This document shows, one piece after another, positions 5,652-6,019 of a stretch of 6,019 bases of DNA. The translations under genes were made by a program, and so were the position numbers. Origin of the DNA: Acidobacteriota bacterium (GTDB taxonomy: Bacteria > Acidobacteriota > Terriglobia > Versatilivoradales > Versatilivoraceae); the NCBI GenBank assembly GCA_026706225.1, contig JAPOZE010000335.1:1-6019 (forward strand). The letters run 5' to 3'. The notes under the pieces were generated by a model. That model did no database searches and was not told the DNA's origin. It saw nothing but the letters and a program-made list of their open reading frames with translations. Within the stretch, counting starts at the first letter, position 1, and the number at the start of each line of letters is the position of its first letter.

Positions 5652-6019
5652 ATGAAGTGTAGAGGGAATGGGCCTCGATGGATCGCTCGGATGCTCATTG
5701 GTACCCTGGGGGGCTTTACGGGCATTGCGGCAATTCCAGTAGCTGCCTCTGGCGAAGAAATCGGCAATAGCTGCACTCACTGGAACACGCACAAATTCTT
5801 CGAATCGGCCTCCCTCGAGGACGTCACCACCTGTCTCCAAAACGGCGCCGATCCCAAGGCCCGGGATGTAGACGGCCGGACTCCCTTGCACCATCTCGCC
5901 CGGGCAAACGCCAATCCCTCCCTGGTTGCCGTGCTGGTCCGGGCAGGCGCCGACCCCAATGCTCGCGCAGCGCGCGGTTGGACCCCCTTGCATGGAGCCG
6001 CCTTGTCGGCCGCCGGCAA
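5652..6019 (+). CDS. Second secreted ankyrin-repeat protein (partial, 3' end outside window)
   Basis: The frame is open for 122 codons from ATG 5652 to the right edge, with a strong GGGAGGAA ribosome site just upstream and only 35 bases after the previous stop, so it is probably co-transcribed with the first ankyrin gene. Residues 1-33 look like a signal peptide (hydrophobic MLIGTLGGFTGIAAIPVAA). The N-cap follows with C41 and C61 around CTHWNTHKFF and DVTTC, aligned to the first protein with identical 20-residue cysteine spacing. One complete ankyrin repeat follows (GRTPLHHLARANANPSLVAV to NGADP/AGADPNAR style turns), and a second begins at GWTPLHGAA. It is a paralog of the upstream gene with the same N-P turn. 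Its first GADPKARD turn is closer to consensus than the VSDPTEAN of its neighbour. Location is predicted to be outside the cytoplasm; the binding partner is unknown. Confidence 0.9.
   Translation, partial: MKCRGNGPRWIARMLIGTLGGFTGIAAIPVAASGEEIGNSCTHWNTHKFFESASLEDVTTCLQNGADPKARDVDGRTPLHHLARANANPSLVAVLVRAGADPNARAARGWTPLHGAALSAAG

Overview
The window is a G+C-rich bacterial segment (roughly 60% by eye) with two divergent gene clusters separated by about 350 bases. No RNA gene, insertion sequence, CRISPR array or phage gene is visible. Tandem secreted ankyrin-repeat proteins beside a GntR/ABC cassette with large unusual permeases would fit an environmental Gram-negative, for example an Acidobacteriota-like lineage. 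That placement is inference from gene style only, since no marker gene is present.

Left cluster (minus strand, transcribed from about 3932 down to 1). It encodes a short YtrA-type GntR repressor, an ABC ATPase of the YtrB-like kind (SRGM signature), a 604-residue ABC-2-like permease with a large C-terminal extracytoplasmic domain, and a second permease that is a tandem paralog of the first and runs off the left edge. The first three genes are tightly packed: a 4-base ATGA overlap, then a 10-base gap. A 123-base interval precedes the fourth. The layout resembles the B. subtilis ytr operon (regulator, ATPase, permeases), so autoregulated export or cell-envelope defence is the most likely role. 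The substrate cannot be read from the sequence.

Control point of the left cluster. A perfect 10-bp inverted repeat with a 7-bp spacer (3933-3959) lies between a TTGACA -35 and the repressor start codon and covers the -10. Its core, GTGTA-N13-TACAC, has the spacing of the known YtrA operator. The predicted transcription start falls at the A of the ATG, so the operon mRNA is predicted to be leaderless.

Right cluster (plus strand, 4285 to the right edge). Two consecutive genes encode exported ankyrin-repeat proteins: a complete one of 443 residues with about ten repeats, and a second cut by the window end. Both start with a signal peptide and share an N-terminal cap with two cysteines exactly 20 residues apart around a WNT/FF motif. 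A TATAAT-type promoter candidate lies at 4126-4154. Nothing in the sequence ties the two clusters functionally beyond divergent adjacency.
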